Below, piece by piece: positions 19,557 through 29,156 of a stretch of DNA of 60,960 nt. Origin of the DNA: Sphingomonas sp. GC_Shp_5 (GTDB lineage: Bacteria; Pseudomonadota; Alphaproteobacteria; Sphingomonadales; Sphingomonadaceae); assembly GCF_026540855.1 (NCBI RefSeq), contig NZ_JALNUP010000023.1, positions 1-60,960 of the forward strand, written 5' to 3'. The notes below the pieces were generated by a model that worked only from the letters and a program-made list of their open reading frames with translations, was not told the origin of the DNA and did no database searches. The translations under genes and the position numbers were made by a program. Every line of letters begins with the position of its first letter. Within the stretch, counting starts at the first letter, position 1.

Positions 19557-20755
19557 GCTCGTTTCCCCGCCAGCGTCAGTACCGTGGCGCCGGCCAGCGC
19601 GGACAGGATCGATCCCGCCAGCACCGCGATCTTGACCGCCTCCAGCCGCTGCGGATCGGCAAAGGCAAGGCCGCCGATGAACAGGCTCATGGTGAAGCCT
19701 ACACCAGCGATCAGCGCCATGCCGTGGAGCTGCGCCCAACTCACGCCCGCCGGCCGCCGCGCGATGCCGAGCCGCTGCGCAGCCCAGACTGCGCCGAAAA
19801 TGCCCAGCTGCTTGCCGACGAACAGCCCGAGCGCGACGCCGAGCACCAGCGGCTCAGCGAGGGTCGCGAGGCTCGCATCGCGCAGCGACACGCCGGCATT
19901 GGCGAAACCGAACAAGGGCACGATCGCATACGCGACCCAGGGGCTCAGCGCATGTTCGAGCCGGTGGAGCGGCGAGGCAGCATCGTCCGGGGCGCCAGGC
20001 GAGCGCTTGAGCGGGATCAGTGCGGCGGTAAGCACGCCAGCAATGGTGGCGTGGACTCCCGAGACCAGCACCAGCAGCCACAGCAAGGCGAAGCCGGCGA
20101 GATAGGGCCACAGCTTCATCACGCCACGGCGGTTGAGCGCGAACATTCCTGCCAGCACCAGCGCCGCGCCGGTCAGCGCGAGCCAGTCGATGGCCTGGGT
20201 GTAAGCGACCGCGATGATCGCCACCGCGCCCATGTCGTCGACGATTGCGACCGTAGTCAGCAGCAGCTTGAGCGACGAGGGGACGCGCGATCCCAGCAAG
20301 GCGAGCACGCCGATCGCGAAGGCGATGTCGGTGGCGGCGGGGATCGCCCAGCCCGGCCGCAGATCGGCGTCGCCGCCCGCGATCAGCAGGAACACCAGCG
20401 CCGGCATCGCCATCCCCGCGATCGCCGCGATGATCGGCAGGCGGCGGCGTTCAGCGCTCGCCAGGCTGCCTTCGAGCAGCTCGCGCTTGATCTCCAGTCC
20501 AACCAGCAGGAAGAACAGCGCCATCAACCCGTCGTTGATCCACAGGTGCACGCTCATCGGCCCGAGCGTCGGCGACAGGGTGGGACCGGTATGGAAATCG
20601 AGCAGCGCGACGTAGAGCCTGGCAGTCGCCGGCAGGTTCGCGGCGATCATCGCCAGCACGGCAGCGACGATCAGCACGATCCCGCCGAAGGCCTCGCTGG
20701 TCAGGAAGTCGCGGAGCGCAGACCACCCGCCGCGTCGCGGATGCGCACCGGTCAT
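19553..20755 (-). CDS. nhaA: Na+/H+ antiporter NhaA
   Basis: NhaA exports Na+ or Li+ in exchange for protons and helps in salt and alkaline stress. The ion-binding aspartates lie in TVAIVDDMGAVAIIA, and the unwound helix motif ATDIAFAIGVLALLG is present. GVGFTMSLFIGGLAF at the C-terminus is also typical. It is 400 aa with about 12 helices. It is the middle gene of three tightly packed transporter genes (one base after the upstream stop, four-base overlap downstream). Confidence 0.96.
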   Translation of the reverse strand: MTGAHPRRGGWSALRDFLTSEAFGGIVLIVAAVLAMIAANLPATARLYVALLDFHTGPTLSPTLGPMSVHLWINDGLMALFFLLVGLEIKRELLEGSLASAERRRLPIIAAIAGMAMPALVFLLIAGGDADLRPGWAIPAATDIAFAIGVLALLGSRVPSSLKLLLTTVAIVDDMGAVAIIAVAYTQAIDWLALTGAALVLAGMFALNRRGVMKLWPYLAGFALLWLLVLVSGVHATIAGVLTAALIPLKRSPGAPDDAASPLHRLEHALSPWVAYAIVPLFGFANAGVSLRDASLATLAEPLVLGVALGLFVGKQLGIFGAVWAAQRLGIARRPAGVSWAQLHGMALIAGVGFTMSLFIGGLAFADPQRLEAVKIAVLAGSILSALAGATVLTLAGKRA

Positions 20756-20756
20756 G

Positions 20757-21959
20757 CTAACCGACTAAAGGTTCGGACGAGCGGGGCAAGCGTCCTCGTG
20801 CCGCGACCAACGAGATCGCCCAGATCAGCAGGCCGCCGAGCGCGAGCGCGCAGCCGACATAGCCGGTGGAGGTCCAGCCGTAGCCGGCGCTGATCGCCAG
20901 GCCACCGAACCAGGGCCCGATCGCATTGGCGACGTTGAATGCCGAATGGTTGAGCGCCGCGGCAAGCGCCTGGGCGTCGCCGGCGACGTCCATCAGCCGG
21001 GTTTGCAGCACCGTCGCCAGCGCACCGCCGAAGCCGATCGCGAGCACGTCGACGGCGACGGTCCAGATGTTGCCGGCGGCGAGCGGGAACAGCGCCAGCG
21101 CCACCGCAGCCCACACCAGCAGCGCGCCGGCGGTGGGCATCAGCGCACGATCGGCAAAGCGCGGCACCAGCAAATTGCCGAGCGTCATGCCGATGCCGAA
21201 GGCGGCGAACACCAGCGGAATCGCCTTGGGGCCGATGCCCGCCACGTCGTGGAGCGTGACGGCGAGATAGGTGTAGACCGCGAATAGCCCGCCGAAGCCG
21301 ACCGCGCCGGTCGCCAGCGTCAGCCACACCTGGCTGCGCCGCAGTGCGCCGAGTTCGCGCAACGGGCTGGCGTTGCCGTCGGGCTGATCGATCGGCACCA
21401 GCAGCGCGACCAGCACGGCGGTCAGCAGCGCCAGCAGCGCGACGACGCCGAACACCAGCCGCCAACTCGCGATCTGGCCGAGCAGCGTTGCCAGCGGTAC
21501 GCCGACGATCGTCGCCACGGTGAGCCCGAGCATCACCCGCCCGACCGCGGTGGTGCGCTTGTCGGCGGGTACCAGCGACGCCGCGACCAGCGAGGCGATG
21601 CCGAAATAGGCGCCGTGCGGCAGGCCGGCGAGGAACCGGAAGGCGATCATCCAGCCATAAGAGGGCGCCAGCGCCGACAGGCCGTTGCCGACCGCGAACA
21701 GCGTCATCAGCACCATCAGCAGCGTCCGCCGCGACATCTTGGCCGACAGCACCGCGATCGTCGGGGCGCCGATCACCACGCCCAGCGCGTAGGCGCTGAT
21801 GATGTGCCCGATCGCTGGCGCATCGACGCCGAGACTGCGGGCAAGATCCGGCTCGAGGCTCATCGCCGCGAATTCAGTGGTGCCGATGGCGAAGCCACCC
21901 ACCGCCAGCCCAAGGTGGACGAGGCCGGGGTGAGCGGCGGCGGTATCTCTCAAGCTCAT
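20757..21959 (-). CDS. MFS transporter, AraJ/YdhP-like DHA1 family
   Basis: This 400-aa, 12-helix protein opens with the DHA1 signature GLAVGGFAIGTTEFAAMSLEP, followed by GHIISAYALGVVIGAP. This pattern is typical of arabinose-efflux-like permeases such as AraJ and YdhP. FRFLAGLPHGAYFG is the helix 4 motif. The real substrate is unknown. It is the first gene of a three-gene minus-strand transporter cluster with nhaA and another MFS protein. Confidence 0.9.
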   Translation of the reverse strand: MSLRDTAAAHPGLVHLGLAVGGFAIGTTEFAAMSLEPDLARSLGVDAPAIGHIISAYALGVVIGAPTIAVLSAKMSRRTLLMVLMTLFAVGNGLSALAPSYGWMIAFRFLAGLPHGAYFGIASLVAASLVPADKRTTAVGRVMLGLTVATIVGVPLATLLGQIASWRLVFGVVALLALLTAVLVALLVPIDQPDGNASPLRELGALRRSQVWLTLATGAVGFGGLFAVYTYLAVTLHDVAGIGPKAIPLVFAAFGIGMTLGNLLVPRFADRALMPTAGALLVWAAVALALFPLAAGNIWTVAVDVLAIGFGGALATVLQTRLMDVAGDAQALAAALNHSAFNVANAIGPWFGGLAISAGYGWTSTGYVGCALALGGLLIWAISLVAARGRLPRSSEPLVG

Positions 21960-22074
21960 CGATCTTCGGTACGCATCATGCTGCGACGCAACAAGGCGCG
22001 ATGTCTTTAGCGGCTGGAAGAGAAGCCTGCCGCAACCGGGGCTTGCCGGTCAGGTCTGCCAAAGCGTTTGCCGC

Positions 22075-23661
22075 TCAACCGACCTTGGCGAGCGCCTCCG
22101 CGATCAGCTTGCGGCTGTTGGCGATCCCGTACAGCGCGATGAAGCTGCCCATCCGCGGCCCCTGGCTGGAGCCGAGCAGCGTCTCGTATAGTGCCTTGAA
22201 CCAGTCGCGCAGCTCAGCGAAGCCGCCACTCTTGCCGATCTCGTAGACGATGTTCTGGATGTCTTCGGCACTGGCCTCGGCCGGCAAGGCGGCCAGATCG
22301 GCGTCGAGCCGCTCGAGCGCGGCGATCTCGACCCCCTCGGGCGCGCGGCGGTGCAGCGTCGGCGCGACGAAGTCACGGGCGTAAGCGAGCGCATAGCCGA
22401 TCAGCCGATCGAGCTCGGGATAAGTGTCAGAGGTCGCATTTGGCACGTAATTGCCGAGGTAGCCCCACACCTGCTCCTTGGTCGCCTCGCCCATCACGCC
22501 GACGAGGTTGAGCAGCAGGCCGAAGGTGACCGGCAGTGTCTCCGTCGGCACCTTGCCGTCGTGGATGTGGTGCACGGGGTTGCCGAGCTGCTGCGGCAGC
22601 GCCTGGCCGGGATAGTTGCCGCGGAACTGCCAATAGTCGTCCACCGCGCGCGGGATTACGCCCATGTGCAGCTGCTTGGCCTTCTTGGGCTCGCGATAGG
22701 CGTAGAAGGCGAGGCTCTCGTCGGGGCCATAGGTCAGCCACTGGTCCATGGTCAGGCCGTTGCCCTTGGACTTGGAGATCTTCTCGCCCTTTTCGTCGAG
22801 AAACATCTCATAGTTGAAGCCCTCGGGCGGGCGGCCGCCGAGCACCCGGGCGATCTTGCCCGACTGCGTCACTGAATCGATCAGATCCTTGCCCGCCATC
22901 TCGTAATCGACGCCCAGCGCGACCCAGCGCATCGCCCAATCGACCTTCCACTGCAGCTTGGAGAGGCCGCCGAGCGCCGATTGCACCACGCGTTGGCCGT
23001 CATCCTCGAACGCGATCAGCCCGGCCTCGGCATCCACCACCTCGACCGGCACCTGAAGGACGATGCCGCTGGTCGGGCTGATCGGCAGGATTGGCGAGTA
23101 GGTGGCGCGGCGCTCGGCGCGTAGCGTCGGCAACATGACGTCCATAATGCCCTGATAATGGCGCAACACGCCCCTCAACGCCTCGTCGAACCGGCCGCTG
23201 GTGTAATAATCCGTCGACGACGCGAAGTCGTAATCGAAGCCGTAGCGATCAAGAAACTCGCGCAGCAGCGCGTTGTTGTGCGCGGCGAAACTGTCGTGGG
23301 TACCGAACGGATCGGGAATGCGGGTCAGCGGCTTGCCGAGATGCGCGCGCAGCATGTCACCGTTGGGGACGTTGTCGGGCACCTTGCGCAGGCCGTCCAT
23401 GTCATCGGAAAAGGCGATCAGCCGGGTCGGCTGGTCGCTCAGCGCATGAAAGGCGTTGCGGACCATGGTGGTGCGCAGCACCTCGTTAAAGGTGCCGATG
23501 TGCGGCAGCCCCGACGGGCCGTAGCCGGTCTCGAACAGGATCGGCGCGGGCTGGCCGTCGACGGCGGGCTTGCCGTTAGGGTAACGCTTGAGGAGCTTGC
23601 GCGCCTCCTCATAGGGCCAGGCCTTGGATTCGAGCGCTGCGGTGCGGAGTTCGGTGGTCAT
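22075..23661 (-). CDS. lysK: Lysine--tRNA ligase, class I (archaeal type)
   Basis: This is the class I LysRS found in archaea, spirochaetes and most alphaproteobacteria instead of class II LysS. The HIGH motif appears as [13 protein letters not shown] near residue 48 and the KMSKS loop as [11 protein letters not shown] near residue 290. The C-terminal helical-bundle anticodon domain is full length (528 aa in total). It is divergent from the helicase gene across 131 bp. Confidence 0.95.
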   Translation of the reverse strand: MTTELRTAALESKAWPYEEARKLLKRYPNGKPAVDGQPAPILFETGYGPSGLPHIGTFNEVLRTTMVRNAFHALSDQPTRLIAFSDDMDGLRKVPDNVPNGDMLRAHLGKPLTRIPDPFGTHDSFAAHNNALLREFLDRYGFDYDFASSTDYYTSGRFDEALRGVLRHYQGIMDVMLPTLRAERRATYSPILPISPTSGIVLQVPVEVVDAEAGLIAFEDDGQRVVQSALGGLSKLQWKVDWAMRWVALGVDYEMAGKDLIDSVTQSGKIARVLGGRPPEGFNYEMFLDEKGEKISKSKGNGLTMDQWLTYGPDESLAFYAYREPKKAKQLHMGVIPRAVDDYWQFRGNYPGQALPQQLGNPVHHIHDGKVPTETLPVTFGLLLNLVGVMGEATKEQVWGYLGNYVPNATSDTYPELDRLIGYALAYARDFVAPTLHRRAPEGVEIAALERLDADLAALPAEASAEDIQNIVYEIGKSGGFAELRDWFKALYETLLGSSQGPRMGSFIALYGIANSRKLIAEALAKVG

Positions 23662-23792
23662 GATCGCTGCGCCCTAGCGCATGGGAGGCGAGGGAGACAA
23701 ATTCGTCTTAGGGGCGCGGCGAGCGATAGCCGGTCATCGCGGCATGAGCCGGATGCGGTTGCCATTCTGTTCCACGCCATTAAGTCAAGCCC

Positions 23793-26543
23793 ATGGCCCC
23801 GCTCCCTTACCCCGCGCTCCACGCCAGCCACGGCGGCATCTGGATCGCCACCGCAGAGGGCACGCGCGGGGTAGGACGCGGCGAGGCGATCCGGATCGCG
23901 GCCGATACGCCGGTAATCATGCTCAACGCAGCCCTGATCGGCCAGCGGCTGGGCTATGCGGAACTTTCGGGGCTCGATCTGCTCGAATTGTTCGCGTTCT
24001 TGCACCCGGCACGGTTCGCAGTGCCAACGCCCAAGGGGCTGGCGCGTGCGATCGGCGTGGAACCGCCCGCCCGCGACGAAGACGTCGCCGCCTTCCTGCT
24101 CGCCTCGACCGCGGCGCTGCTCGCGGTGCCGGCGGGGGACTGGCCCGAGCGCGAGGGTGCCTGGACCGCGGCGCAATCGCTGTTGCGGCTGCGCTGGCCG
24201 TGGGGGCCGGTGATCGACGAGCGGCTCGCCAAGCCCGCCGTCAACGAGCGCTGGCTGTTCAGCACGCTACCTGAATGGGAAGAGCAGCCGCCGCGCCCGG
24301 CACCGCGCACGATCACGCTGGAGCCGGGTGAGGCGGAGGCACGCCTGGTCGATCTTACCGGCCATGGCGCCGAGGAGCGGCTCGGCCAGCGCGCCTTTGC
24401 CGCCGCCGCCACCGCGGCGTTCAGCCCGCGGGCGATGCGCGACGCGCCCAATCTGGTGCTCGCCGAGGCCGGTACCGGCATCGGCAAGACGCTCGGCTAT
24501 CTCGCCCCCGCCTCGCTGTGGGCGGAGCGCGCCGGCGGCGCGGTGTGGATCTCCACCTATACCAAGGCGCTGCAGCGCCAGCTCGGCAAGGAAACCGAAC
24601 GGGTATTTCCCGATGCGGCGATCCGCAAGCAGAAGGTGGTGACCCGCAAGGGCCGCGAAAATTACTTGTGCCTGCTCAACCTCGAGGACGCGTTGCAGGG
24701 CGGCTTTGCCGGGCGTGCCGCGATCCTCGCGCATCTCGTCGCCCGCTGGGCGGCATATAGCGCCGATGGTGACATGGTCGGCGGCGATCTGCCCGGCTGG
24801 CTGCCGACCCTGTTCCGCCGCAACGGCCCTGCGGCGCTGACGGATCGCCGCGGCGAATGCGTCTATGCCGGCTGCCCGCATTACCGCAAATGCTTCATCG
24901 AACGCGCGGCGCGGGCGAGCGCCGAGGCCGATGTGGTGATCGCCAACCATGCTTTGGTAATGGTCAACGCGGCGCGTGGTCGCGAGTTGGCGACGCGCCC
25001 CACCCGTTATGTGTTCGACGAGGGCCATCACCTGTTCGAGGCGGCGGATTCGATGTTCGCCACGGCGCTCACCGGCGGCGAGACGATCGAGCTGCGGCGC
25101 TGGATCCTCGGCCCCGAAAGCGGCGGCCGGGGCCGTCGTCGCGGCCTGCAGGCACGCTTGTCCGATGTCGCCAGCTATGACGAACAGGGCGGCATCGCCA
25201 TTCAGGACGCCGTCGAGGCGGCACGCCATCTCGCCAGCGATGGCTGGCTCGGCCGGCTCGCCGAGGGCGCGCCATTCGGGCCGATCGAGCATCTGCTCGC
25301 GGCGGTGCGCGGGCTCACCTATGCGCGCGCCGAACAGCCCGGCGACGCAGGCTATGGGCTGGAGACAGAGCTCGCCGAGCCCAGCCCTGAGCTGATCGAG
25401 GCGGCGGCGCCGGCGGCGGCGGCGCTCGACGCCCTGGTGCGGCCACTGGTCACCCTCGGCCGGCGGCTGGAGGCGGTGCTCGCAGAGGCGCCCGACTGGA
25501 TGGATGCGCCGGCGCGGGCACGGGTCGAGGGCGCGATCGCCTCGATCGGCTGGCGGGCCGAGACGGTGGCGGCGTGGCTGGCGCTGCTTGCGCGCGTCGG
25601 GGGCCCGATCGATCCATCCTTTGTCGACTGGCTCGCCGTCGACCGGGTCGAGGGCCGCGAATATGACATCGGGCTGCATCGACACTGGCTCGATCCCACC
25701 CGCCCCTTCGCCGAGATCGTGCTCAAGCCCGCCCATGGCGCGCTAGTGACCTCGGCGACCCTGACCGGTGGCGGCGCCAATCGCGACGAGGGCTGGGACA
25801 CCGCCGAAGCCCGGGTCGGCGCGCCGCATCTCGGCCGCAGCCCGACCCGGTTCGAGGCGGCAAGCCCGTTCGATTATCCGGCGCAATCGGAGGTGCTGAT
25901 CGTCACCGACGTCAAGCGCGGCGACGTGCCGGCGCTCGCCAATGCCTATGCCCGGCTGATCGTCGCTGCGGGCGGCGGCACGCTGGGGCTGTTCACGGCC
26001 ATCCGCCGGCTGCGCGGGGTGCATGGCCGCATCGCCGACCGGCTGGCGCGCGAGGGGTTGCCGCTCCACGCCCAGCATGTCGACCCGATCGACACCGGCA
26101 CGCTGGTCGACATCTTCCGCGACGATCCGGCCGCCTCGCTGCTCGGCACCGATGCGCTGCGCGACGGCGTCGACGTGCCGGGCGAATCGCTGCGGCTGGT
26201 GGTGATGGAGGGCGTGCCCTGGACCAAGCCGACCGTGCTGCACGCGGCGCGGCGGCTGGCGGGCGGCGGCCCCGCCTATGACGATCGGCTGATCCGCGCG
26301 CGATTGGCGCAGGCGTTCGGCCGGCTGATCCGTCGCGCCGACGATCGCGGTGCGTTCGTGATGCTGTCGGCGGCGATGCCGTCGCGGCTGCTTACCGCCT
26401 TCCCGCCCGGCGTGCCGATCGTGCGGGTGACGCTCGACGAAGCCGTGGCGCGGGTCGCGGCACGACTCGCACCGGGGCGGACCGGAGCGGCGCCGCTTTC
26501 CTTGCCGGTGGCGTTGGGGCATGAGGCGCCCTCCGAAGCCTGA
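23793..26543 (+). CDS. ATP-dependent DNA helicase, DinG/XPD family with iron-sulfur cluster
   Basis: This 916-aa superfamily 2 helicase has an N-terminal region (1-200) without a recognisable motif. The Walker A region EAGTGIGKTLGYLAPA is near residue 225. Four candidate Fe-S cysteines lie in NYLCLL and GECVYAGCPHYRKCF. The helicase box DEGHHLFEAADS is a DEAH variant, followed by TSATLTGG. Motif VI is RLAQAFGRLIRR. DinG relatives unwind R-loops and D-loops and assist replication. The gene is followed 13 bp later by a SixA-like phosphatase. Confidence 0.92.
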   Translation: MAPLPYPALHASHGGIWIATAEGTRGVGRGEAIRIAADTPVIMLNAALIGQRLGYAELSGLDLLELFAFLHPARFAVPTPKGLARAIGVEPPARDEDVAAFLLASTAALLAVPAGDWPEREGAWTAAQSLLRLRWPWGPVIDERLAKPAVNERWLFSTLPEWEEQPPRPAPRTITLEPGEAEARLVDLTGHGAEERLGQRAFAAAATAAFSPRAMRDAPNLVLAEAGTGIGKTLGYLAPASLWAERAGGAVWISTYTKALQRQLGKETERVFPDAAIRKQKVVTRKGRENYLCLLNLEDALQGGFAGRAAILAHLVARWAAYSADGDMVGGDLPGWLPTLFRRNGPAALTDRRGECVYAGCPHYRKCFIERAARASAEADVVIANHALVMVNAARGRELATRPTRYVFDEGHHLFEAADSMFATALTGGETIELRRWILGPESGGRGRRRGLQARLSDVASYDEQGGIAIQDAVEAARHLASDGWLGRLAEGAPFGPIEHLLAAVRGLTYARAEQPGDAGYGLETELAEPSPELIEAAAPAAAALDALVRPLVTLGRRLEAVLAEAPDWMDAPARARVEGAIASIGWRAETVAAWLALLARVGGPIDPSFVDWLAVDRVEGREYDIGLHRHWLDPTRPFAEIVLKPAHGALVTSATLTGGGANRDEGWDTAEARVGAPHLGRSPTRFEAASPFDYPAQSEVLIVTDVKRGDVPALANAYARLIVAAGGGTLGLFTAIRRLRGVHGRIADRLAREGLPLHAQHVDPIDTGTLVDIFRDDPAASLLGTDALRDGVDVPGESLRLVVMEGVPWTKPTVLHAARRLAGGGPAYDDRLIRARLAQAFGRLIRRADDRGAFVMLSAAMPSRLLTAFPPGVPIVRVTLDEAVARVAARLAPGRTGAAPLSLPVALGHEAPSEA

Positions 26544-26556
26544 GGGAGCGCCCCGA

Positions 26557-27096
26557 GTGAAGACGTTGACGCTGCTGCGCCACGCCAAGTCCGGCTGGGA
26601 CGATCCGGTGTCGCGCGATTTCGATCGGCCGCTCAACCCCAAGGGCCGGCGCGCCGCAACCTTGATGGGTCGCCACCTGCGCAGCCTCGGCGTCGACTTC
26701 GATCATGTCGTCGCTTCGCCGGCGGTGCGAGTGGAGGAAACCCTCGACGGCTTTGAATCGGGTTATGGGCGCACGTTGGCGCCAAGCTGGGACCGGCGAG
26801 TCTACCTTGCCTCGTCGGCGACGCTGCTGGATGTCGTCCATGATCTGCCCGCGACGGTGGAGCGGGTGCTGCTGGTCGGCCACAATCCCGGGCTCGAGGA
26901 CCTGCTGCTGATGCTCGTCCCCGAAGAGGCCGATGGCCTGCGCGGGCTGGTCGAGCAGAAATACCCCACCGCCACCGTCGCCGAAATGGACCTCGGCGTC
27001 GATGCCTGGGACGAGGTTCGCGCCGGCACCGCCACGCTCAATCGCTTCGTCCGCCCGCGCGATCTCGACCCCACCCTCGGCCCCGACGAGCGCTGA
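26557..27096 (+). CDS. SixA-like histidine phosphatase
   Basis: This 179-aa histidine phosphatase superfamily protein has the catalytic RHG-type motif TLLRHAKSGWDD at the N-terminus, a second-site VLLVGHNPGLEDLL near residue 110, and DFDRPLNPKGRRAA typical of SixA. SixA removes phosphate from phosphohistidine on signalling proteins; the partner here is unknown. The GTG at 26557 is chosen because GGGAG lies about eight bases upstream and the residues before it read through the helicase tail. Confidence 0.9.
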   Translation: MKTLTLLRHAKSGWDDPVSRDFDRPLNPKGRRAATLMGRHLRSLGVDFDHVVASPAVRVEETLDGFESGYGRTLAPSWDRRVYLASSATLLDVVHDLPATVERVLLVGHNPGLEDLLLMLVPEEADGLRGLVEQKYPTATVAEMDLGVDAWDEVRAGTATLNRFVRPRDLDPTLGPDER

Positions 27097-27099
27097 GCG

Positions 27100-27618
27100 T
27101 CACTTCTTCTCGAGCAGCGACTTGAGGCCCGACAAGGCGGTCACCGGCTTGAACTCATCCTCGGCGATCACACCAGCCTCTTGCAGGGCGGCGGCGGCAC
27201 GCGGGCTTCTCGGAAATGGATCAAGCGCCAGCGCCAGGGTTTCCGCGGCGGCCTCGCCAAGATCGATCGCCCCGCCCTCGATCTCGATGGTGTCGAGCGC
27301 ATCCTCGCCGAGCTCGACCTCCTCCGCGCCATCGAGCGACTCGACGAATTGGAGCGCCACCGGCTCGTCCATCGACACCGGCAGCGGGTCGCCGGTGATC
27401 GAGCAGGCTTGGGTCACCGTAGCGCTCACCGTGCCGCGCACCTCGATCCCGCCGTTCTGGCGTCGCACCGCCAGCGTCGCCTCCAGCCGGTCGATGGCGA
27501 GCAGCCCGAAGCGCGCGGCGACCGCGGCGCGCTCGGTGGCATCGGCGGCGATCGTGATCCGGCGTTCACCGTCGCCGATGGCGTCGATGCGCTCGGGGCG
27601 GCTGAATTCAGGGGTCAT
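27100..27618 (-). CDS. DUF177 (YceD-like) protein
   Basis: This acidic 172-aa protein of the YceD family has the central pattern GTVSATVTQACSITGDPLPVSMD, where the single Cys is conserved in alphaproteobacterial members, and a C-terminal basic tail GLKSLLEKK. In E. coli and plants YceD/DUF177 proteins are linked to 23S rRNA accumulation. The role here is inferred from the family. The start overlaps the stop of the upstream chaperone gene in an ATGA. Confidence 0.88.
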   Translation of the reverse strand: MTPEFSRPERIDAIGDGERRITIAADATERAAVAARFGLLAIDRLEATLAVRRQNGGIEVRGTVSATVTQACSITGDPLPVSMDEPVALQFVESLDGAEEVELGEDALDTIEIEGGAIDLGEAAAETLALALDPFPRSPRAAAALQEAGVIAEDEFKPVTALSGLKSLLEKK

Positions 27619-28121
27619 GGCAGGTCTCCGGCGGTAAGCTGGTCGAGGGTAAGCGGCGCCAGTGCGGCGCTGAACGCGGTCAATGCCGTTGCGACGTGCG
27701 ACAGAGCGGCGGGTGGCGCCGGGGTGCCGCGGTAGAGGTTGCGGAGCAGCGCCGGCGCAAGATCACCGGCGGCGAGACCGTCGCGGTAGGCACCCAGGCG
27801 ACCGCCGAGCATGCTCATCATCTGCCCGATGTGCTTGCCCACCACGACATCGCCGATCCCGAGCTGGCGGAGCTGGCCATCCATGTCGTCGACGAATCGT
27901 TCGGTGAGCCGGGCCGCGAGCATGGCCCCGGCACACTCGGCTTCCAGCCGCAGCAGCACCATCGCCAGCACCGCCGCAATCATGTCGAACCGGCCATCGA
28001 CGGTGTCGGGCACCGCGCCGGCCACATACCAATGCTCGGCCCGGCCGTGCGCCACCACCGCATTGTAGAGCGGCAACGCTCGATCATCGCCGCCGCCGAA
28101 CAGCCTTTCCCACCAGCTCAC
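27615..28121 (-). CDS. Ubiquinol-cytochrome c chaperone family protein
   Basis: This 168-aa all-helical protein matches the alphaproteobacterial relatives of mitochondrial Cbp3/UQCC1, which help assemble cytochrome b. Recognisable parts are SWWERLFGG at the N-terminus, the helical core GRFDMIAAVLAMVLLRLE, ERFVDDMDGQLRQLGIGD and VGKHIGQMMSMLGGRL. The GTG at 28121 is the likeliest start. An ATG at 28160 in the same frame would add 13 weakly coding residues. The gene is coupled to the YceD-like gene and divergent from bamE. Confidence 0.88.
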   Translation of the reverse strand: MSWWERLFGGGDDRALPLYNAVVAHGRAEHWYVAGAVPDTVDGRFDMIAAVLAMVLLRLEAECAGAMLAARLTERFVDDMDGQLRQLGIGDVVVGKHIGQMMSMLGGRLGAYRDGLAAGDLAPALLRNLYRGTPAPPAALSHVATALTAFSAALAPLTLDQLTAGDLP

Positions 28122-28228
28122 GCGCGTCCATCTCCCCACGCGGCTTGATGCACCGCGCATCCTCGCATATCGAGGCGATCGGCGAGCGATGCAATCGGCC
28201 GATCCCGCGCGCGCCTTCGGAGATAGTG

Positions 28229-28723
28229 ATGAGCGTATCCATTGCCCGTGTCAGCCTCGTTGCAGGCCTCGGGCTTGCCGTCCTCGTTGGGGGCTGTGCC
28301 CCGTTGCGCTCACACCAGGGCTATATCATCGACGCGGATCTGGTGAATTCAGTGCAGCCGGGGGTGGATAATCGCCAGTCGGTAGCGCAGGTGCTCGGGC
28401 GGCCTACCATTGCCAGCCAGTTCGGTCAGGCGGACTGGTATTATCTGGCGCGCGACAGCCGCAACCTCAACTTCCAGAAGCCGCGGGCCAAGGACCAGAT
28501 CACGCTGAAGATCAGCTTCGATACTGCCGGCACGGTGACCGGCATTACCCGTACCGGGCTCGACCAGGTCGCGAGCGTCAACATGTACGGCAAGACCACG
28601 CCGACGCTGGGCAGGAAGCGCGGCTTCTTCCAGGATCTGTTCGGCAACATCGGCACCGTTGGGGCGATGGGCGGCGGTGCTGGTGGGCCCGGCGGCGGCG
28701 GTGCCGGCCGCGATACGCCGTAA
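28229..28723 (+). CDS. bamE: Outer membrane assembly lipoprotein BamE/OmlA
   Basis: BamE is a lipoprotein of the BAM complex that inserts beta-barrels into the outer membrane. It has a signal peptide with lipobox VGGC near residue 25. The SmpA/OmlA fold follows: SVQPGVDNRQSVAQVLGRPT, then DWYYLARD and ITLKISFD. The last 25 residues are Gly-rich (GGGAGGPGGGG), an extension not expected in E. coli BamE. The ATG at 28229 has GGAG six bases upstream. Confidence 0.93.
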   Translation: MSVSIARVSLVAGLGLAVLVGGCAPLRSHQGYIIDADLVNSVQPGVDNRQSVAQVLGRPTIASQFGQADWYYLARDSRNLNFQKPRAKDQITLKISFDTAGTVTGITRTGLDQVASVNMYGKTTPTLGRKRGFFQDLFGNIGTVGAMGGGAGGPGGGGAGRDTP

Positions 28724-28789
28724 TATTCGCGTCCGTTGTTTCCGGCCGGTTCTCCTACTGGGCCGGTTTCATGCTTGACCTTTCCTCGG

Positions 28790-28823
28790 CCGCGCCACCT
28801 CCAACACAGTGGCGCGGTTTTTG
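28790..28823 (+). terminator. Rho-independent terminator downstream of bamE
   Basis: A perfect nine-base stem CCGCGCCAC / GTGGCGCGG (28790-28798 and 28809-28817) is followed by a run of five T. This is a clear intrinsic terminator for bamE. A weaker hairpin (GGCCGG / CCGGCC) lies just upstream near 28742-28765. Confidence 0.85.
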
Positions 28824-29156
28824 CCATGATTGACCGGCATAGTCCGACGGACAAGCCGCAGCTTCTACGCCAAGGTAATTGATAAACAGCTGGATCGTTG
28901 GCGCCTACATCAACGATGATCATGCTGCTCATTCATTATCCGCAGGTGGATCGCTGTGCGCATCAGATCAAGTCACGTCGTCACAACCTAATTCTTTGCC
29001 TTCGAAGAACGGGTCGCATGATTGCCGCGCAACTCAGTTAGCGATATTTTGTAAGTAGTTGCCGAGATCCGTCTCTGAAATCGTTCATACTGAACGCCCT
29101 CTTGCGCGAATCGGTTAGCTGACCAATGATGTCATCCGCACGACGGGGGAGTCGAT
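28824..29156. other. Intergenic region before the split glycosyltransferase
   Basis: About 330 bp without a credible gene. The DNA is lower in GC than the flanks and probably carries the promoter of the glycosyltransferase. A Shine-Dalgarno-like GGGGGAG sits at 29145-29151 in front of the GTG at 29157. No repeat or RNA is recognised. Confidence 0.5.

Noticed and set aside
24267..25736. 489-codon minus-strand frame over the DinG-like helicase
   Set aside because: It is a GC-driven shadow: no start signal, no domain, and the plus strand holds all helicase motifs.
28940..29150. Possible small RNA or riboswitch upstream of the glycosyltransferase
   Set aside because: Only lower GC is seen; no conserved stem-loop or recognised aptamer motif could be identified.
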